A stretch of 64,000 nucleotides of DNA from Echinometra lucunter (GCA_029962745.1 CM057151.1:2919431-2983430), one strand, 5' to 3'; counted from the first letter of the stretch, positions 47,113 to 57,774 are shown. Program-made: numbers and translations. The notes: generated by a model not told the origin, from the sequence alone.

Positions 47113-47493
47113 AAGGTGCTTTCACACATGATGCGACAGTGTGGTAACACGCTGTGTCAGTGTCACCACACTTTTTTGTGTACAAGCCTATGGGGTATGA
47201 TATAGGGCGACAAAAAAATGTCGCCGAGACAGGACACACAAATTGTTTGCTGCCTAGATTTTTAAAAAAAATGCGCACCAATCAAATTTCTAAAAAGTTA
47301 GCGCAAATAATGTTGCCATGAGATTGCTTGCGCACGTTTTGACAATATGCTCTTTTATTTTATTGAGAGTTGAGGCGTTAATGCGAGTTCATTAGCAAAT
47401 GTGGTGACACAAAGTCCCATCATGTGTGAAGACAAAGCAGTGTGGCGTCACAGTAGTCTTACCACACTGTCGCATCATGTGTGAAAGCACCTT
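47113..47493. mobile_element. ~380-bp MITE with AAGGTGCTTTCACACATGATGC ends
   Basis: Arms AAGGTGCTTTCACACATGAT (from 47113) and ATCATGTGTGAAAGCACCTT (to 47493) with about 35 matched bases. A further end of the same type (GTCGCATCATGTGTGAAAGC, 47602-47625) lies outside it, suggesting nested or tandem copies. Confidence 0.75.
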
Positions 47494-47494
47494 A

Positions 47495-47604
47495 AAGTGA
47501 TTACACAATGGTAATTTTTTTTTTTTATATTTGATCGAGAATAAAATTCCAAGAAGAATAACATTAAAAACTTGATGATTTTCAATCGAAATCAATGCAT
47601 TTGT
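47495..47604 (-). repeat. ~110-bp repeat, inverted copy of 45573-45686
   Basis: Runs from AAAGTGATTACACAATGGTA to TCGAAATCAATGCATTT. The plus-strand copy at 45573-45686 is its near-exact reverse complement apart from the T-run length. Non-coding. Confidence 0.75.
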
Positions 47605-48187
47605 CGCATCATGTGTGAAAGCACTTAAGTCTGCTATCAAAAAAGAAAAGATTTTCTCGTATTAATAAAGGCAGACAGATAATTGTAAAGATTTAACTGA
47701 TGTGGTACACTTAAAGTATTTAAAATCCAGAAAATTGAGAATAAGATTCAGCAAGTTTAGCATTTGAGCATACAAATTTACTGAGGGCGCTGTACTTGAT
47801 GTACATGCAGCGGCATTAAATGTATTCACCTCTATATGAAAACTGAATTTAATCACAAACATTTTTCAATGAAATAACCACTAATAAAACAAGAAAACAC
47901 TATATGACTGATAAATAGAAGTCCACTACTGTTCCTGTATATCCAACATAAAAAGAAAATTCACAAGGTACTCTAACAGTGCCCTACGAATGTAACCTAA
48001 AAATGTTATAAATTTGATAGAAATATGGGAAACAATAAGGAAATCACTGTTTTGACATACGAGATCGCAGATATTTAGCAATATTGTCACTGTAACATGT
48101 ATAACAAAATATCAAATGTTTAAGTGAGGAACCCACATTCTGGCAGAGACGTCAGTCTTGGCCCCTTGGTAAAACTGTGCTCGTAAC

Positions 48188-48382
48188 CTAATGCAGCCCT
48201 TGATTTAAAAAGCCAACAGCTATGATGAGAAAAACGACAACATGAAATGTATTAGTCATTTTCGATTTGTTAGCCGAGTTGCCTGCTGGACTGGTACGAG
48301 GAGATTCTGTAACAGGAAAGTTACCCGTCAGCCAAGGAGTGAAATTAAGCCATACAGGTGATCCTGCCATGGCCTCCTTCAA
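48188..48382 (-). CDS. Copy A terminal exon with GPI-anchor signal
   Basis: 195 bp including the stop. LKEAMAGSPVWLNFTPWLTG, a Ser/Pro/Thr-rich spacer, SPAGNSANKSKM (small residues suitable as an omega site) and a hydrophobic end FHVVVFLIIAVGFLNQGLH. Acceptor ttctgtag. About 100 bases after the stop are also similar to copy B (GACTGACGTCTC shared), so the 3' UTR was duplicated too. Confidence 0.8.
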   Translation of the reverse strand: MKEAMAGSPVWLNFTPWLTGNFPVTESPRTSPAGNSANKSKMTNTFHVVVFLIIAVGFLNQGLH

Positions 48383-51300
48383 CTACAGAAGTATAAAAGC
48401 AAAATATAAAGAAAATCAGAAATGGGTGAGAAACCATGGGCATGGACGGAATGAAATCGGTTGGGGAATTTTGAAATAACCAATCCACTCAACCTAAAGA
48501 TGTAAATATTCATTCAAAAATTTTTTCATCATAATTATAATTCTCATCGTATCATATGACAAATACACTGGGAGAAGTCTTATCAAAACTATTATCCACC
48601 TTCTACGAGCGAACAAAAAAAAATTGACACTTTTACGAGAAGGGAATTCAAGAATGCTTGGGAATACCTAATGCATCTATTTTTGCGAGGCTGCGTAGCC
48701 AGAAGGCAAGAACAATCATTTTTAGACACATCAAAACTTAGCACGAAAAAGCTCATTACACGTCTCTGTAAAGCAAAATTTTTACTCATAATTCTTTTCT
48801 TAGAGAGGAGGTCATGTCATGGTACTCGCTCTAAAAAGAAAAGAGTGAACACGTTCACTCTTTTTTTTTTAGAGAGAGAGTACTGAACTATTTCATGACC
48901 TGGGTGTGTTCCGTGTTGTTCACTGCACACGTTCCTTTGTCTTGAACGTCGAACAGAGAGAAAAAGAAGACCACTGACCTTCTGTTGTCTGAACCCGTTG
49001 TGTGGCAGACTAAACTTGTAGCCAATAGGACACAAGTCTCTTGTGACGTCATACGGACCAGTTGACTCGCTGACCAACCAGTCATTGGGGTCTGTTGAAC
49101 TTTGACACGCGTAGCTCAATGATTGGTCACAATCAGGTGACGTATACCAACGAAAATCCTCATGGCTGTAACGAGAGCATTTTAAGACTAATATGAAATT
49201 TTGGTTCATGTTTGTTAAAGGACAGTAACTAGAAATTTAAGACGTACTTCTTATTTGATGAGTTGTCGGATCTTGTTATTTATCATTCGGGTGCCCAACG
49301 GGTTCTTTGTTCTTTCAAAGATTTACGTTTACATTTTCAGGCTATTCATGTAGATGAGATTTTTACTTACTTTAACAAGACACATGTTTCTTCATTAAGC
49401 TGTATTGATGGTTCACCATAGGCCCATGTATAGACAGCAGTGTTCATGAGTTGAGGTGTTACCATATCAGTAGCAGGAAGATTGATCCGACATTTCACCA
49501 TCTCACTTAGATCAGTGATTGCACCGTTTGATGTAGGTCCGTCATAGATGACGTCAAATCTAAAAAGAGATAATATCAATTTGTTTGTTTATTTTTTTGC
49601 TTTTAGCCATCATCAGGATTTCTAGTACAACTTCTGAAGGCCGGTGACTACGTCATTTTTCATGCAGCTTAAAGTCATATTCACAAATCCTGCGAAATTC
49701 TAATTTTCCTCTTCATTATTCACTTGTATGCCTTGGCTTGTTCCAAGTTTGAAAATAAAATCATAAAATTATCTTTGCGTTCATAATATCTCCAATCTCC
49801 AATTTCCAAATTTTATTGTCCGAGAAAGGAAATTCATCTTGCCCAATTGATCGTGGGCCCAGCAGCCACTGAGCAGCGCCAGATCGACGTTGCTCTGTCC
49901 TTTTCAATTCTTGAACGCCAAAGAAGGTAGCAGCAACTCCCATCTTTCAACGTCTTTTGGTATGACGCGGCCGGCGTTCGAACCCGCGACCTCCCGATTG
50001 TGAGGCGGACGCTCTACCTACTGAGCCAACACATATACTTTTTATCATGCACGGGACTATATACTGGTCATTATTTCAGTCATTTCAGTCGGGCTCTCTT
50101 GTTTTGTACGATTATCAGGTTCCATGTATGTTATATCTTATTTATCATTGCTAATGTTAATAATAAATGCCATGCATGAAATCACTTTGTTCTTTCAACA
50201 ATTTTGGTTACTTACACATAATGTGTGGCATCTCCACGAAACCGTCTGCAGTTAGAATCCGTTTTACCACCGCAAAGTGGGTAATTTGTGAACTGGAAAT
50301 AGAACAACATTTCACTCAATGTTCATTGTGGCTGCAATTTAATGTTAGAGTGCATTTTCTTCCGTTCTTACAATAGAGAAGATGTCCGTTAAGGCATATT
50401 CATCCTATAAACGTTGACACAGATTTCCTTCCTTTTATACTACAATGAAAATAAATCATTTGAATATCTCACCTCATTGTATGGGAAGCTTTCACATCGC
50501 TTAGCATGGATGTATTTACCTTGATGTAAAGTATCATTCGAGCTCACTATTACCACTCGCTTACCGTCCTGAACAAAAAAGCACAAGATAGAAATTAAGA
50601 AGAATGTTTTCAACTTTTAATAATCGGAGATGTGACACAAAGACAGCTAATTCTCCATGTCTTACCAATTACTTCCATACATCAATCTATATGTACCAGT
50701 GAGCAACTCAAAGACCGATTAATATCGTCTCTCTTAAAGTCGGCCACACTATGACACAAAATTAATGGTTGAAATAAGGGTCAGTCCATGCCTGCCATTC
50801 CTAACATCAGATTATACTTTCCTACCGTTCTCATCCTCCTGAGTGTTGGCCACACTCCTCCATATGTATCTCGAAAATCGGATGGACTCAGAATCGTATC
50901 ATGACCAAGATAACGCTTCAGTGGACCGTTGACTTCAGCATCGTGTCCCTGGTCAAACTTTTCCTTGATTTTTTTAAGATAAAAAAATCAAGATTAACTG
51001 ATGAAGGAACAATTTCATTATGACAACAGTGAGCAGCATTCATAAAATCGTTGGAATATTGGAATACATTAAAAAAATAAGGATGAAATGGCAAGTGCTG
51101 AAAAACAAACAAACAACCAAACAGAAAAGCACTCAAACAAACCCTAAAACGAACTTTCGTTTGGTGACATCACACACGCATGATGAGAAGTTTGTACATT
51201 ATCATGAAATTCGCACATTATCCCATTATTTTCTAGCAAATATAAATATCTTTTTTTAGATTTTGTATGCGTTTTGATTTACTTTTCGGGGAGGGCACGA

Positions 51301-51551
51301 TGCTTCCGATGTAATCCAAATACATGTGTTCTTATCATTAACCCGGGGGGGGGGGGGGCTTATAACAAGGAAACATGACGTCCCATAACACAAAAATTCT
51401 GCTTTCATACATCTAGCGTAATCCTGACGAACTCATTTTCATTCCCTTGTTCCTGCATCCATTGGCCAATGTCTGCTATGACGTCAGCAAAGAGTACGTT
51501 GAACTCTCCACATCCGAGGGCGAGTGGTGTCCCCAAGTGTGCGACTCTCAT
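48188..51551 (-). CDS. PI-PLC X-like / C-type-lectin-like GPI-anchored protein, copy A (5' end missing)
   Basis: Exons joined on the minus strand: 51411-51551, 50826-50963, 50473-50568, 50216-50292, 49371-49559, 48979-49165, 48188-48382; all borders are AG/GT and phases agree. Order of parts: a PLC-like TIM-barrel segment (AHLGTPLALG with the probable second active-site His; FADVIADIGQWM; GGVWPTLRRMRTDGKRVVIV), then a C-type-lectin-like stretch (YTWAYGEP...EETCVLL...FRWYTSPDC...SYACQ), a CPIGYKFSLPHNGF and VWLNFTPW tail, and a hydrophobic C-terminus (FHVVVFLIIAVGFL) after small residues, typical of a GPI-anchor signal. I infer a secreted, membrane-anchored, PI-PLC-like protein. Whether it is catalytic cannot be judged, because the exon with the first active-site His and the signal peptide is missing, probably in or beyond the assembly gap. 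Confidence 0.7.
48834..48872. repeat. Short perfect hairpin in copy A last intron
   Basis: AAGAGTGAACACGTTCACTCTT palindrome extended by A-rich and T-rich flanks, 107 bp from the lectin-like exon donor. Confidence 0.7.
48979..49165 (-). CDS. Copy A exon ending lectin-like segment
   Basis: 187 bp, 62 whole codons after one shared base (AA|C gives N). HEDFRWYTSPDCDQSLSYAC closes the lectin-like disulphide pattern (W...C.....YACQ); then DVTRDLCPIGYKFSLPHNGF ending RQQK. Acceptor gttacag, donor AAG|gtcagt. 62 of 62 codons align with copy B, with one visible substitution (V to I). Confidence 0.8.
49371..49559 (-). CDS. Copy A exon with WAYGEP / ETC motif
   Basis: 189 bp, 62 whole codons. FDVIYDGPTSNGAITDLSEM, then a cysteine (KCRINLP), then YTWAYGEPSIQLNEETCVLL, which resembles the W-x-x-GEP...E-x-C core of C-type lectin-like domains. 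A tRNA-derived SINE sits in the preceding intron. Acceptor tttttag, donor AA|gtaagt. Confidence 0.75.
49760..50032 (-). mobile_element. tRNA-derived SINE in copy A intron
   Basis: The minus strand begins GTTGGCTCAGTAGGTAGAGC (A box TGGCTCAGTAGG), B box GGTTCGAACGCC, then a tRNA-unrelated body (AAGAATTGAAAAGGACAGAG...). The best preserved tRNA head in the window. Lies between the WAYGEP exon and the short cysteine exon. Confidence 0.8.
50216..50292 (-). CDS. Copy A short cysteine exon
   Basis: 77 bp, starts in phase 0 and ends with two bases of the next codon; FTNYPLCGGKTDSNCRRFRG then DATHY. Two cysteines. Acceptor ttccag, donor GT|gtaagt; the joined codon (GTA) reads into FDVIYDGP of the next exon. 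Confidence 0.65.
50473..50568 (-). CDS. Copy A exon DGKRVVIVSS
   Basis: 96 bp, phase 0, 32 residues: DGKRVVIVSSNDTLHQGKYI then HAKRCESFPYNE. A buried beta strand followed by a loop, continuing the barrel. Acceptor ttgttcag, donor GAG|gtgaga. Confidence 0.7.
50826..50963 (-). CDS. Copy A exon with GGVWPTL motif
   Basis: 138 bp, phase 0, 46 residues, EKFDQGHDAEVNGPLKRYLG onward, ending YGGVWPTLRRMRT. The WPTL-xxM segment followed in the next exon by GKRVVIV is a recognisable core strand of PI-PLC X-like barrels (commonly WPTL.EM...GKRLVVF). The acceptor (ttaaaaaaatcaag) is unusually A-rich and is the least certain border. Confidence 0.65.
51411..51551 (-). CDS. Copy A exon with second PLC-type histidine
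   Basis: 141 bp, phase 0, 47 residues starting MRVAHLGTPLALGCGEFNVL; this Met is internal, not the start. In PLC-like phosphodiesterases the equivalent position is LCH followed by LG and a VDVL-EI helix; here AHLGT...LFADVIADIGQWM fits that order. Acceptor ctgaaag has a weak pyrimidine tract; donor GAT|gtatga. It lies 90 bp from the N gap. Confidence 0.65.
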
Positions 51552-51641
51552 CTTTCAGAATTGTGGTGAATAAAAATGAAGTATAAAAAGATGATAAAGT
51601 TTTACCACAAGTAGTTCTACTACTAGCTAGTAATAATAATG

Positions 51642-52141
51642 NNNNNNNNNNNNNNNNNNNNNNNNNNNNNNNNNNNNNNNNNNNNNNNNNNNNNNNNNNN
51701 NNNNNNNNNNNNNNNNNNNNNNNNNNNNNNNNNNNNNNNNNNNNNNNNNNNNNNNNNNNNNNNNNNNNNNNNNNNNNNNNNNNNNNNNNNNNNNNNNNNN
51801 NNNNNNNNNNNNNNNNNNNNNNNNNNNNNNNNNNNNNNNNNNNNNNNNNNNNNNNNNNNNNNNNNNNNNNNNNNNNNNNNNNNNNNNNNNNNNNNNNNNN
51901 NNNNNNNNNNNNNNNNNNNNNNNNNNNNNNNNNNNNNNNNNNNNNNNNNNNNNNNNNNNNNNNNNNNNNNNNNNNNNNNNNNNNNNNNNNNNNNNNNNNN
52001 NNNNNNNNNNNNNNNNNNNNNNNNNNNNNNNNNNNNNNNNNNNNNNNNNNNNNNNNNNNNNNNNNNNNNNNNNNNNNNNNNNNNNNNNNNNNNNNNNNNN
52101 NNNNNNNNNNNNNNNNNNNNNNNNNNNNNNNNNNNNNNNNN
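51642..52141. other. Assembly gap (500 N)
   Basis: Exactly 500 N, probably a placeholder of unknown true length. It lies directly upstream of the first visible exon of copy A, where that gene's 5' exons are expected. Confidence 0.99.
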
Positions 52142-53207
52142 TGTTGGAACAGGTCATGACATCATACATAATACAGAGTAATCCTGGAATATTCTAAAGA
52201 ATAAGTTTAAAGGTGAAATTCAAAGAAAATCACGGAATGGGGTTAATTATGTATAGATGGAAACGGGGAAATATGTAGAAGACAGTGATGTTCATTATTG
52301 CTCCTGTAAATTCCAAAAAATTCTAAAAACACATTTTCCAAAAACGCCCCTCTGATTCTCAGAACACGGAAGTGACTGCGAGCGAAATGGGTCCCCAATG
52401 ATGACGTAGGCACATGGACGATCTGCGGCGAGCCAGCGCTTGCACGTAATTAAACATTGTGCATTGAGATAATCGCATGCAATATTGATGGATTTTAGAT
52501 ACTGTTATTAAGAGAGGAGGCAAAACTGCAGTGGCTTAGTATTTACATTACCTCACTGACGAGTCGATTTTCTTTTCTTTTTTGGTCAAAGCAGAATTTA
52601 AAGTTACTTTACTGTCAATTTCCTACTGTAGGAAATTGACATGAAAATGACAAAGAAAACCAAGCCCGGCCGGGATGCAAACGTCAAACTACGTCCCAAA
52701 ACGATGTTGCATCAAATTCTCAGAGACAGAGCTGATTAGGAGACGCGCTCGACAAATCATGACTGTATGTAAAAGTTACCTAGATAATATTGTTGTCCAA
52801 GGAAAATTGATGCTTCTTGTATGTAGAAACTATCTTGATCTACAACATTCCTCTTTACTAAAATCTCGTATTTATTATGATAGGAATGGCTAGCTAGCGC
52901 ACAGAGACTGGACGTCATCACTGATCTCAGATAGTGTAGACCGGGGTGAAGAGATGAACATCATAGCGTAGCTTCAAGTCTTTATCAAGGGTTGTTTGCC
53001 TGTAATACTCAGATTAAATGTGATTTTGATTGGGAATTTCATTTGAAAAATATTTTTTAAGGAATTTACTTTTTTAGTGCAGGTTGTGATGATTTTCAAG
53101 CAAATAAACAGTGAAAATAACCCAGATAGGAAATTATAACTGAACTAAGACTACCACTAAAGGCCTAATTGAATTGCAAGCCAAATTACTCTCACCTTCG
53201 CCTCACC
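52142..53207. other. Intergenic right of the gap, no gene confirmed
   Basis: Might contain 5' exons of copy A, but no segment shows the expected HN-S/A or GIR-LD barrel motifs. A 72-residue plus-strand frame at 52675-52893 is not recognised. Confidence 0.5.
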
Positions 53208-53560
53208 TCAGTGGCGTAATGAGCCAAAATATTTTTTTGAGGGGGGGGGGGCTCAATCTTTGCGAGGAGCAAAGCGACCAACCCTGAGGGAGTGTAGCGA
53301 CCGAACCGGGGACCCCCCCCCCTCACGATACGGAGCTTTTTCGCGGGAGGGGGGAGTTTCCCCCTCCCGCGCGAAGCGCGGAAGCTCCGACGTTTCTTTG
53401 AATTGTTCCTTGTCTGCTCCCGCTCTTCTTATGTTCTCTTACCTTTTTTTCTTTTCTCGTTACCTCTTTTTTTTCCTTCTACTTTTTTCTTTCTTTTTTG
53501 TTGGCATTTTGGAGGGAGTGACCGCCCCCATCGCCCCCCCCCTTGGCTACGCAAGTGCAC
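53208..53560 (+). mobile_element. AGTGGCGTAGC / polyG-polyC element, copy 2
   Basis: Starts CAGTGGCGTAATGAGCC plus a G-run; contains CGCGGAAGCTCCGACGTTTC and the same pyrimidine block (CTTATGTTCTCTTACCTTTT), and ends C-run plus TTGGCTACGCAAGTG. The short frames across it are not genes. Confidence 0.75.
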
Positions 53561-53899
53561 TCCCATGGTAAAGGAGCTTTTGCAGTATTGATGGTTTGCA
53601 ACTCTGTAAAAAAAAAACCACTATTTGGCACTACAAACTAAAAGCCCGTGTCTAGTTTTGGTAAATCTAAGAATATTCATTTTCAAAGTATGAATCCATT
53701 GTCAGATAAACAGATAAAACCAAGTGTTATATCATAAAACACATGAGTATTGATAGTATGCGTGTTTCCTGCCTTGCTATGCACGCTATTTGGGAAATTG
53801 TGAAAGCGTTACTTAACAACAGAAAGGGAGTCTAGGGAGAAGTAATGAAATTCGAGTGATATATCACTAATATAAAATTGAAAATAAACCATGGTTGAA

Positions 53900-53965
53900 T
53901 TTTTTTTGGGGGGGGGGCTAACGCCCCCAAGTGCCCCCCCCCCCCTCCAGGACGCCAGTGCCCGT
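53900..53965. repeat. PolyG / polyC short foldback
   Basis: TTGGGGGGGGGGCTAACGCC followed by AAGTGCCCCCCCCCCCCCTC then CAGGACGCCAGTGCC; probably a deletion remnant of the AGTGGCGTAGC family. Confidence 0.5.
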
Positions 53966-53999
53966 CAGGTAATTCAGCTTTCTTAAATAAATCCCTCAA

Positions 54000-54590
54000 C
54001 TGCTCCACTTTTACACCAGATTAGTGATCCTTACATTAATTCTTATTTTCCCCATAGCGCTCTTTTCCCTTCTGAGAAGTAAGTCCTTGTTACTTCTAAT
54101 GAATCTCCATGCTGAAAGGTATAAGTGCCCGATTTTGACTGCGCATTTTTTCGTTCTAAAAGTGTATTTTCCTTTACATCTCTGATAAGTTCCCTCTTTC
54201 AATTTGGGCAGGTTCCCCATTCGAAATCGAATACATGCCCCAATTTACTTCTGGTGAATTGCTCCTTTTCCTGGCTAGTAAATTATGTCCCATTCCTCCT
54301 GTAAATTCGCTATAAGTGCCCAATAGTGCCCCTTTGTTCGCTGATAAGTTAGCACATGTATACCTTTTCCATTCTGGCATTACTCCCTTTTTGAAATTTG
54401 GTACATACTTAGCTTTCTAGTAAGTGCCATTTCACCCCCATTAAACCTGACAAGTGCCCCTTTTTATTTCTTATGAGCGTCCAAGTTTATTGTAAGTGCC
54501 CCTTTTCGCTTTTAAGTATTGCAATTCCCTTTTCGATAAGTGCTCCTTAAAATCTAATGCATGTTCCTTTTTTATTCTCCTTTTCATGTT
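54000..54590. repeat. Highly diverged short-period array (ATAAGTGCCCCTTTT-like)
   Basis: TAAGTGCCC or close variants recur at irregular 25-50 bp spacing with intervening T/C-rich stretches (TTCGCTGATAAG, CCTTTTC). Looks like an old minisatellite. No gene signal. Confidence 0.55.
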
Positions 54591-54599
54591 GAGATTGTA

Positions 54600-56365
54600 C
54601 TCTCTATCTTTTCTTGTTTGTAATGACTGCCCCAAAAGGCCACAATAATAACCTTACACATACTGTTTGCTGCATAGCGATCTTTTATTAGCAAGTTTGG
54701 AGCATGCTAAAAAGTCATCCGTCATTGTAAAAAAAAAAAGAAACAAAGAAAAGAAACAAAGAAAGAAACAAATACAAAGCCTAAGAAAGAAACAAAAATT
54801 TAAAATTCGCGCTTAATAAGTTTCGAACCTAAAATCTCCCCGTTAAGGAGGGCTGTACGCTGCTTCACAACCATCCTCCAGTTCATCTTTGCGCTTTATC
54901 CTTTCATGTTTGCAATGACTGCTGCCACAAGGCCAAAATAATAACCTCACACATACTGTCTGCGGCATAGAGATTTCTTATTAGCAAGTTTTGGAGCATG
55001 CTGGAAAGAAATCAATCATTGAAAAACAAATAAATGAAACCAAAGGGAAAACCCAAACAAAAAATGGTGCTTCCTGGGTTTTGAACCCAAAATCTCTCCA
55101 TCAAGCTAGGAGATCAATCCCTCTATGCAGATCGAGCTATACGCTGCCTCACTACGACCCTCCAGTTTATCCTTTCCTGTTTGAAAATGACTGCGGCCAA
55201 AAAGCCAATAATAACCTCACACATACAGTTTACTACGTCGGGATCTTTTATTAAAAAGTTCGGAGCATGCAAAAATGAAATCAGTTACTAAAAAAAAAAA
55301 GAAAAGAAGAAGAAGAAACAAAGGAAAACCTAAACAAAACAGATGCTTCCTGGGCATCGAACCCTAAATATCTTTGTCGAGGAGATGCGAGCCAATCGCT
55401 CTGTACAGAGGGGTACACGTTGCCTCACCGCAATCTTTCAGTTCATCTTCACCCTTTATCTTTTCCTGTTAGCAGGTTTGCAATGACTGCCGCAAAAAGC
55501 TAAAATAATAACTTCACACTGTATGCTCCATTGGGATTTTTTTTAAAACTTTAAAGGAGAATGCAACCCAAGCATCAGTGTGCTCTTAGTGAATAGAGAT
55601 GACCAAGAAGAGTAAACAGTGAAAGTTTGAGCAAAATCGGACAATCTGTTCAAGAGTTATGAATTTTTAAAGTTTCAGTAAATCCCTATTATGAGGCTCC
55701 TTGAGTTGACAACTTTGCCAGTATCTGTGATGTCATCGTGGACAACTCCCAATTCATTTTGTACATAATTTTTCAACAAAAAAAAAGATTTATATGAAAT
55801 TGCAAGCCAGGAATCAACATAATTCTTCCAAAAATGCTTGCAGAATTGATATAGCCATGTCATACTCAAATAATAAATCAAAAAGAAATATTGCTCTAGA
55901 AAATAAAGAAAATGTTGAATTCTGTGTACAAAATGAATGGAAAGTTTTACACGATGACATCACAGATGCTGGCAAGTTGCCAATTTAAGGATCCCTATAA
56001 TAAGGATTAACTTAAACTTTCAAAGTTCATAACTCTTGAGCAGATTGTCCAATTTTCCTCAAATTTTCACTGTTTGTTCTTCTTGTTTTTCTTCATTCAC
56101 TGGAAGCACACTAATGTCTGGGTTTTATTCTCCTTTAAGTTGGGGCATACGAAAACATCCGTTAATGAAAAATCAATGAAACATAAAGAAACAAAACAGA
56201 AAAACCCGAACTGAAACAAAAATGAATGCTTCATGGGTTTCGAACCCAAGAAGCGAAATCTCCACATTGCGAGTCAATCGCTCGAGATGCAGAGGGCTAC
56301 GCTGTCCCTCTACGAGTCTCCAGGGTATTTTGGTACCCTTTATTCTTTCCGATTTGTGATGACTT
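54600..56365 (-). repeat. Four-unit tandem array of ~290-bp tRNA-like repeats
   Basis: The marker AATGACTGC recurs at 54622, 54914, 55186 and 55482 (spacings 292, 272, 296), with the related TGATGACT at 56358 after a 588-bp insertion. Each unit has AATAATAACCTCACACATAC, TTTTATTA...GGAGCATGC and a minus-strand tRNA B box (GGTTCGAAAC, GGTTCAAAACC, GGTTCGATGCC, GGTTCGAAACC). No unit has a full tRNA cloverleaf that I can confirm, so these look like a multiplied tRNA-derived SINE or tRNA pseudogene. Confidence 0.75.
55550..56138. mobile_element. 588-bp foldback element family 1, copy 2
   Basis: Same ends (TTTAAAGGAGAATGCAACCC ... TCTCCTTTAA) and same inverted core as the copy at 43.7 kb. It interrupts the fourth unit of a tandem tRNA-like array. 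Confidence 0.85.
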
Positions 56366-56971
56366 TTCAAATACATCCATTTTGTGCCACTCACGATCTA
56401 AAAGAGTGTTTTACACCGACGAGCATACACTTGTATCTCTGTCATATTAATTGTCTCTTTAAGGGAAAAAATGCATTTTCTTTTCTGTACAATCCCAACG
56501 TAGCATGTACCCAAGGTCACATGCATGTTTTTTTCTTTGTTGTTGTTTTTGTATTACCGTACATCAATGCCTCAGTGACAAACCATAGATAAATCGGCTT
56601 TTGAAGGTGTCTTTTCAAAGTGAAGCTTAAAGGCATTCAAACTAGTCTTTCATATCTTGAAGACATCTTATTGTACTGAAAAGTCAATGCACCTCTTCGC
56701 TCCAGAGCTCGTCTTCCACAATCATGACTGAATAGGTTTCCAATGTTATTTTAAGCTCTCAGTAACGCCATGTTGTTGCCTTAGTGAAAGGGCTTTGATC
56801 AGTCAAGATTGAGCGGAGTAGTGCTTTTATTTCTTTTTACTCGTACAGTATTTTCAAAGCACAAAAAGCTGAAGTTGGACTGAAGTGAACCAGGGCTTGA
56901 TGACAGTACACTCTCTGTAATTGCCAAATTCCTTATGAAACGGATGGGTAGAGGCTCTGAGTAACCAGACA

Positions 56972-57236
56972 CTATGAACATGACGGACAAAGAAAGTGGA
57001 CAAAATAAACAACCCCTCATTCTACCCTTCACAATGGTTCTGGTAGTCAAAAGAACATCCCTTCACTGCTACTGTCTAAAATATGTGGAACAGGTGTCAC
57101 ATGCATACTCACCTGGAACTACATGATTAAACATAATAGCTGTGAAGGGATGTTCTTTTGACTACCAGAACCATTGTGAAGGGTAGAATGAGAGGTTGTT
57201 TATTTTGTCCGCTTTCTTTGTCCGCCATGTTCATAG
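56972..57236. repeat. 265-bp hairpin with 95-bp arms
   Basis: The left arm CTATGAACATGACGGACAAA...AACATCCCTTCAC (56972-57066) and right arm GTGAAGGGATGTTCTTTTGA...GTTCATAG (57142-57236) are almost perfectly complementary; the 75-base loop is single copy. Confidence 0.85.
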
Positions 57237-57652
57237 TGACATCACATTCCCTATGATTCACAACACATCACATCACAGGCTATTGTCCGTATGATGACGA
57301 CACGGATCTCGCATCGAGTTGGGCAACGTATGCACAGGTCCGTTTTATCGATTTGTGACAGGCAATATTTGTTTCCCATTTACTTTTCAAAATTTTCAAT
57401 CGGTTTCATAGTGATTTGTGCACCATAAACTTTATTTTAATATGAAATTAAAGCATATTCAAAACCTATGAATAGCAACTTTAATGCATAATTATTGATA
57501 ATATAACCTGTTTGAAAGATGAATAATGTATACATGCTATACATTATGAATAGCTGATTGACACTGCAACAAATTGTTAATTGTAGATTGTAAATTGTGT
57601 GACAAGTGCACCAAAGTTGGCACGTAGCCGGGGGGGGGGGGGGGGTACTCGA

Positions 57653-57661
57653 CTAATAATG

Positions 57662-57701
<40 letters not shown>

Positions 57702-57729
57702 TAATAATAATAATAATGATAATGATAAT

Positions 57730-57774
<45 letters not shown>

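Noticed and set aside
52895..52990. Minus-strand segment reading TLDKDLKLRYDVHLFTPVYT as a candidate 5' exon of copy A
   Set aside because: A stop follows at once and there is no donor in phase or PLC active-site motif.
54991..55254. 87-residue frame and neighbours in the tRNA-like array
   Set aside because: Frames run through the repeat units and differ from unit to unit.
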